DNA of 8,622 nucleotides, taken from the NCBI GenBank assembly GCA_031411235.1, contig JANOAR010000224.1, positions 1 to 8,622 on the forward strand. Reading direction: 5' to 3'. Positions 5,312-8,622 of this stretch are shown piece by piece. The notes beneath the pieces were generated by a model. The model was given only the letters and a program-made list of their open reading frames with translations, was not told the DNA's origin and searched no databases. Made by a program: the position numbers and the translations under genes. Position 1 is the stretch's first letter. Each line of letters opens with the position of its first letter. The DNA is from JANOAR01 sp031411235. Lineage in GTDB: Bacteria > Verrucomicrobiota > Verrucomicrobiia > Verrucomicrobiales > Verrucomicrobiaceae.

Positions 5312-8212
5312 ATGTTTCCCCAGGTTTTTTCGTTCGCTACCCCTTTGCCCACAGCCATCAAGCTGAGCTTTTTTACGCTCATCGCACTCGTGCCCACGCT
5401 GGCGAATGCCGCAGACACGGCTGCGAATGCCGACTTCTTTGAGAAAAAAGTGCGCCCCCTCTTTGTCCAGCACTGCGAGAGCTGCCACGGGCCAGAGAAA
5501 CACAAAGGCGGGCTGCGTCTGGATCATCGCCTAGGCTGGGCAGAAGGCGGCGATAGCGGCCCTGCCATCGTGCCAGGGAAACCCAGCGCGAGCTTGCTGA
5601 TCAAGGCCATCCATTACACCGACCGCGATCTGAAGATGCCGCCCAAGGCACCACTCAGCAGCAGCGACATCGCCGTGCTGGAGCAATGGATCACCGCAGG
5701 CGCGAGCGATCCTCGCACGCTCGACAAAGCCCCCGACACCGTGAAAAAAGGCCGCGTCATCGACATTGCCGCAGGTCGCCAGTGGTGGGCTTTCCAGCCG
5801 ATGCAGCGGGTGCCCGCACCCGTGGTAAAAAAAGCCACATGGCCACGCAATGACATCGACCGCTTCATCCTCGCTGGGCTGGAGCAAGCAGGGCTGAAGC
5901 CCGCAGCAGAAGCCTCAGCCTCAGTGCTGGAGCGCAGGCTCAGCTATGATCTCGTGGGGAAGCCCATCGCCGCGAGTAACGTCGCAGGTTTTTTAGCCAG
6001 CCCTGCATTCGCTGAACGTTGGGCGCAGCACTGGCTTGATGCGGTGAGGTTCGCGGAAAGCTCGGGCGGCGGGCGCACGCTGCCGTTTAAAGACGCTTGG
6101 CGTTACCGCGACTATGTCATCGAGTCGATTCGCGATGATGTGCCGATGGATCGCTTCGTCACCGAGCAGCTTGCGGGCGACTTGTTGCCCTACGACTCAC
6201 CTGCGCAGCGGCGGCGGCAACTCACCGCGACAGGTTTCCTCGCCCTCGGCGCGACGAACTATGAAGAGCAGGACAAAGATCTGCTGCGCATGGACATCGT
6301 CGATGAGCAACTCGACACCATTGGCAAAACCTTGCTCGGCATGACGATCGGCTGCGCTCGCTGCCACGATCACAAGTTTGATCCCATCCCCACGCGTGAT
6401 TATTACGCTCTGGCGGGCATCCTGCGCAGCACCAAAACGATTCGCAATCCCAAGGACAATGTGGCCCACTGGATCGACACGCCGCTACCCCTGGATGGCG
6501 AGGCCGAGGCGACAATGGTGCAACACGAGGAGGCGGTGAAAGCCCTGCAAACCCAAGTCGCAGCGGCCACCCAAGCCTTAAAAAAACTCGCCCCACGCCG
6601 GGAACCCAAAGACAGCAATGCGAGGCCTATACAGCCCGATGAATTGCCCGGCATCGTCATCGACGACGTTCAGGCGAAGCGGGTAGGGGAGTGGTCTGCC
6701 TCGAAGCGCTACAGCACCTACGTGGGCGAGGGCTACCTGCACGATGACAACGCAGGCAAGGGCAGCAAGACGCTGACTTTCATGCCTAAAATCGAGAAGG
6801 CAGGCCGCTACGAGGTGCGCCTCGCCTACATGGCATTGCAGGGGCGGGCTGAGAATGTGCCCGTGCATATTTTGCACGCTGATGGCGAAGCCGATGTGAC
6901 GGTGGATGAAAGCGTGATCCCGCCCATCGGTGGGCGCTTCATTTCCCTGGGGCAGTATCGGTTTGAGGCCGCTGGGCAGGCTTTCGTCATGCTCTCCAAT
7001 GAGGGCACCAAAGGCCACGTCACCGCCGACGCTGTGGCCTTCATCCCTGTCGAGGACTTGCCAAAACTCGCGGAAGCGAGCGATGAAAAAGCCGCCAGCA
7101 AAGACCCTGCCACTGCGGCGGCGCAGAAGAAGGTGAAGACCCTGGAAGCGCAGCTCAAAAAACTGCAAGCCGCGCATCCTGAACGCCCCGAAGTGATGAG
7201 TGTGGCCGAGCACGAGGACAATGGCGATAGCCCCATCCACATTCGCGGCAGCATCCGCAATCTTGGCGAAAAGGTGCCGCGTGGCTTCCTGCAAGTCGCC
7301 TCATTTGCCCAGCCCACAGCGCTGCCTGTACAATCCAGTGGGCGCGTCGAGTTGGCCCAGTGGATCACCAGTTCGCAGAATCCTCTGACGGCGCGTGTAC
7401 TGGCGAACCGGGTATGGATGCAGCTTTTTGGCGAGGGTCTAGTGCGCACGCCGGATAACTTCGGCACGACGGGCGAGCAGCCTTCGCATCCAGCACTGCT
7501 GGATCATCTCGCCCTGAAGCTGATCGACAGCGGCTGGTCGCTGAAGGCACTGGTGGCCTACATCGTGGACTCCAGCACCTATCGCCAAGAGTCACATGCA
7601 GCAGGGAAGTCTGAAGTCGATCCCGAGAATCGTCTGCTCAGCCATCAGAACCGCCGCCGCCTGGATGCCCATGCCTTGCGCGATACCATGCTCGCCGTGG
7701 CCGGCACGCTGGATGAGCGTTTCCTCGGCCCCACTCTGAAGACCGTTACGAAGGTAAAGGACAACGACGTGGGTGCTCTAAACCTAGAATACAACTGGGT
7801 GTATGACGATACGCGTCGCAGTCTCTACACGCCCGCCTTTCGCAACAAGCGCATGGAACTCTTTGAAGCCTTCGACTTCGCCGACATCAACACCCCCATC
7901 GCCAAGCGCAACACCAGCACCGTGGCTCCACAGGCGCTGTACATGCTAAACCATGAGTTTGTGATCAACCAGAGCCGCAAGGCAGCGGCGAAGCTACTCG
8001 CCACCACGACACTGACCACCGATGGAGCAAGGCTCAGCGCTGCCTATGCCCAGACGCTAGGCCGCACGCCCACACCGACCGAGCAGCGACTCGCCCTCGA
8101 TTTCGTCGCTGTATCCGAGTCCGAGCCAGAAGCCGCCCCTCGCCGCGCCGAGAACTGGGCACTGCTGTTGCAGAGCTTGTTCGGCTGCGTGGATTTCCGC
8201 TATTTGGAGTGA
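5312..8212 (+). CDS. Exported PSCyt1-PSCyt2 (DUF1549)-PSD1 (DUF1553) cytochrome-like protein
   Basis: The 966-residue protein belongs to a large family characteristic of Planctomycetota and Verrucomicrobiota; no reaction is established, and roles in electron transfer tied to glycan breakdown are inferred. In order: signal peptide ending LANA (about residue 33); PSCyt1 cytochrome-c-like domain (about 41-131) with haem motif CESCH (55-59) and possible axial Met109; DUF1549 (about 178-370) with RFAESSG, AWRYRDYVIESI, AGDLLPYD and a second CxxCH, CARCH (348-352) in IGCARCHDHKFDP; a helical coiled-coil-like segment (397-430); a beta-sandwich resembling golvesin/xanthan-lyase C-terminal domains (448-580, ending VTADAVAFIPV); a second coiled-coil-like helix (602-622); and DUF1553 (about 673 to the end) with NPLTARVLANRVWMQLFG and APQALYMLN. 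DUF1549 lacks about 16 residues near residue 228. ATG 5312-5314 is the first Met giving a signal peptide; TTG at 5345 is an alternative. The usual DUF1501 partner is absent. No terminator is seen in the 97 bp after its stop. Confidence 0.92.
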   Translation: MFPQVFSFATPLPTAIKLSFFTLIALVPTLANAADTAANADFFEKKVRPLFVQHCESCHGPEKHKGGLRLDHRLGWAEGGDSGPAIVPGKPSASLLIKAIHYTDRDLKMPPKAPLSSSDIAVLEQWITAGASDPRTLDKAPDTVKKGRVIDIAAGRQWWAFQPMQRVPAPVVKKATWPRNDIDRFILAGLEQAGLKPAAEASASVLERRLSYDLVGKPIAASNVAGFLASPAFAERWAQHWLDAVRFAESSGGGRTLPFKDAWRYRDYVIESIRDDVPMDRFVTEQLAGDLLPYDSPAQRRRQLTATGFLALGATNYEEQDKDLLRMDIVDEQLDTIGKTLLGMTIGCARCHDHKFDPIPTRDYYALAGILRSTKTIRNPKDNVAHWIDTPLPLDGEAEATMVQHEEAVKALQTQVAAATQALKKLAPRREPKDSNARPIQPDELPGIVIDDVQAKRVGEWSASKRYSTYVGEGYLHDDNAGKGSKTLTFMPKIEKAGRYEVRLAYMALQGRAENVPVHILHADGEADVTVDESVIPPIGGRFISLGQYRFEAAGQAFVMLSNEGTKGHVTADAVAFIPVEDLPKLAEASDEKAASKDPATAAAQKKVKTLEAQLKKLQAAHPERPEVMSVAEHEDNGDSPIHIRGSIRNLGEKVPRGFLQVASFAQPTALPVQSSGRVELAQWITSSQNPLTARVLANRVWMQLFGEGLVRTPDNFGTTGEQPSHPALLDHLALKLIDSGWSLKALVAYIVDSSTYRQESHAAGKSEVDPENRLLSHQNRRRLDAHALRDTMLAVAGTLDERFLGPTLKTVTKVKDNDVGALNLEYNWVYDDTRRSLYTPAFRNKRMELFEAFDFADINTPIAKRNTSTVAPQALYMLNHEFVINQSRKAAAKLLATTTLTTDGARLSAAYAQTLGRTPTPTEQRLALDFVAVSESEPEAAPRRAENWALLLQSLFGCVDFRYLE

Positions 8213-8309
8213 AGGGATCTCGCTAGGCCGCGATGCCGAGGGCCAGCACTTTGCTCCCGGCCTCATCTCGCAGGGGTTACTGGCTCAAGGTCGCGGCTAC
8301 TCGCCGCTG

Positions 8310-8622
8310 CTATCTTCGCAGCGCCAGGATCAGCTCATCCATCTTGTTCGAGATCGCCTGTATCTCCCCCTGCGTGGGCGGATCGCTCACCGCCAGGCCC
8401 AGCGTCGCCACCCCGTTCGAGTTCCCGCTCGTCCCGCCGATGGCACTCGCGAGCTGCGCACTGCTCACCTCGCCCGGCAGCCCTTGGCTCCCCGCCTGCC
8501 CGTCCGCGCCTATGCTCCCATCGTTGCCGCGTGGGATGCCGAAGGCGAAGCGCACATGGCTGCCGTCGAAGGCCACCTGCACCGTCGCCGCATCCCCCGG
8601 ATTGAGCGTGCTCACACTGTCC
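8310..8622 (-). CDS. Collagen-like, phage-tail-fibre-like protein (partial, N-terminus off the window)
   Basis: A leftward frame runs in from the right edge and stops at TAG (8312-8310), giving the last 103 residues. A GTG at 8615-8613 could be read as a start, but the frame continues past it to the window end and the region SVSTLNPGDAATVQVAF looks internal. The order is: a beta-rich segment ending FAFGIPRG; seven Gly-X-Y triplets (GND GSI GAD GQA GSQ GLP GEV); then SSAQLASAIGGTSGNSNGVATL; and a helical tail ISNKMDELILALRR. A FGIPxG segment followed by collagen repeats and a short conserved tail is typical of tail-fibre or tail-associated proteins of phages and phage-like elements. It converges with the PSD1 gene. 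The 97 bp between them (8213-8309) show no clear terminator with a T-run. Phage origin is inference; a collagen-like surface protein is the alternative. Confidence 0.7.
   Translation of the reverse strand, partial: DSVSTLNPGDAATVQVAFDGSHVRFAFGIPRGNDGSIGADGQAGSQGLPGEVSSAQLASAIGGTSGNSNGVATLGLAVSDPPTQGEIQAISNKMDELILALRR

Noticed and set aside
6578..7294. Minus-strand open frame of 238 codons inside the PSD1 gene
   Set aside because: Antisense to a conserved coding region; the product is His/Ala/Arg-rich and shows no family features.
8213..8309. Possible bidirectional terminator between the PSD1 and collagen-like genes
   Set aside because: Only a bulged GAGG(G)CC/GGCCTC pairing with a long loop and no T-run in either direction.

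Overview
The window looks like a chromosomal segment of a Verrucomicrobiota bacterium (Prosthecobacter/Verrucomicrobium-like), or less likely a planctomycete. The pointers are a PSCyt1-PSCyt2-PSD1 (DUF1549/DUF1553) cytochrome-like protein, a secreted sulfatase, a secreted ThuA-domain protein, a Uma2-family gene, GC-rich coding, heptanucleotide repeats in gene leaders, and no convincing Shine-Dalgarno site at any of the six complete genes. No 16S or other phylogenetic marker is present, so the assignment is inference from gene families.

Layout. Bases 1-100 hold the 3' end of a rightward gene, probably a small membrane protein. It converges with a four-gene leftward run that reads, in transcription order: secreted sulfatase (4449-3043), secreted ThuA-domain protein (2961-2056), Uma2-family putative endonuclease (2011-1514) and the tRNA-modifying GTPase MnmE (1467-112). 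The gaps in this run are 81, 44 and 46 bp, so co-transcription is possible. Two of the gaps carry short heptamer arrays ending 9-12 bases before a start codon. A 156-bp divergent region (4450-4605) separates the run from two rightward genes: a small, probably abundant outer-membrane beta-barrel protein (4606-5199) closed by a very strong intrinsic terminator (5222-5265), and a 966-residue exported PSD1-type protein (5312-8212). At the right edge a leftward, truncated collagen-like protein (8622-8310) resembles phage tail-fibre tails and may mark a prophage or phage-like element.

How the genes fit together. The sulfatase, ThuA protein, beta-barrel protein and PSD1 protein all carry export signals, and their families recur together in Verrucomicrobiota and Planctomycetota, where they are linked by inference to breakdown of sulfated or otherwise complex glycans. 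The usual DUF1501 partner of PSD1 proteins is not next to this one. MnmE is housekeeping and the Uma2 gene is of unknown role.

I did not find a CRISPR array, RNA gene, transposase or clear new multi-gene system. The points most worth a second look are the two different heptamer arrays placed alike before start codons, a gap of about 16 residues in an otherwise well-conserved part of the PSD1 protein, and its inserted beta-sandwich flanked by two coiled-coil-like helices.
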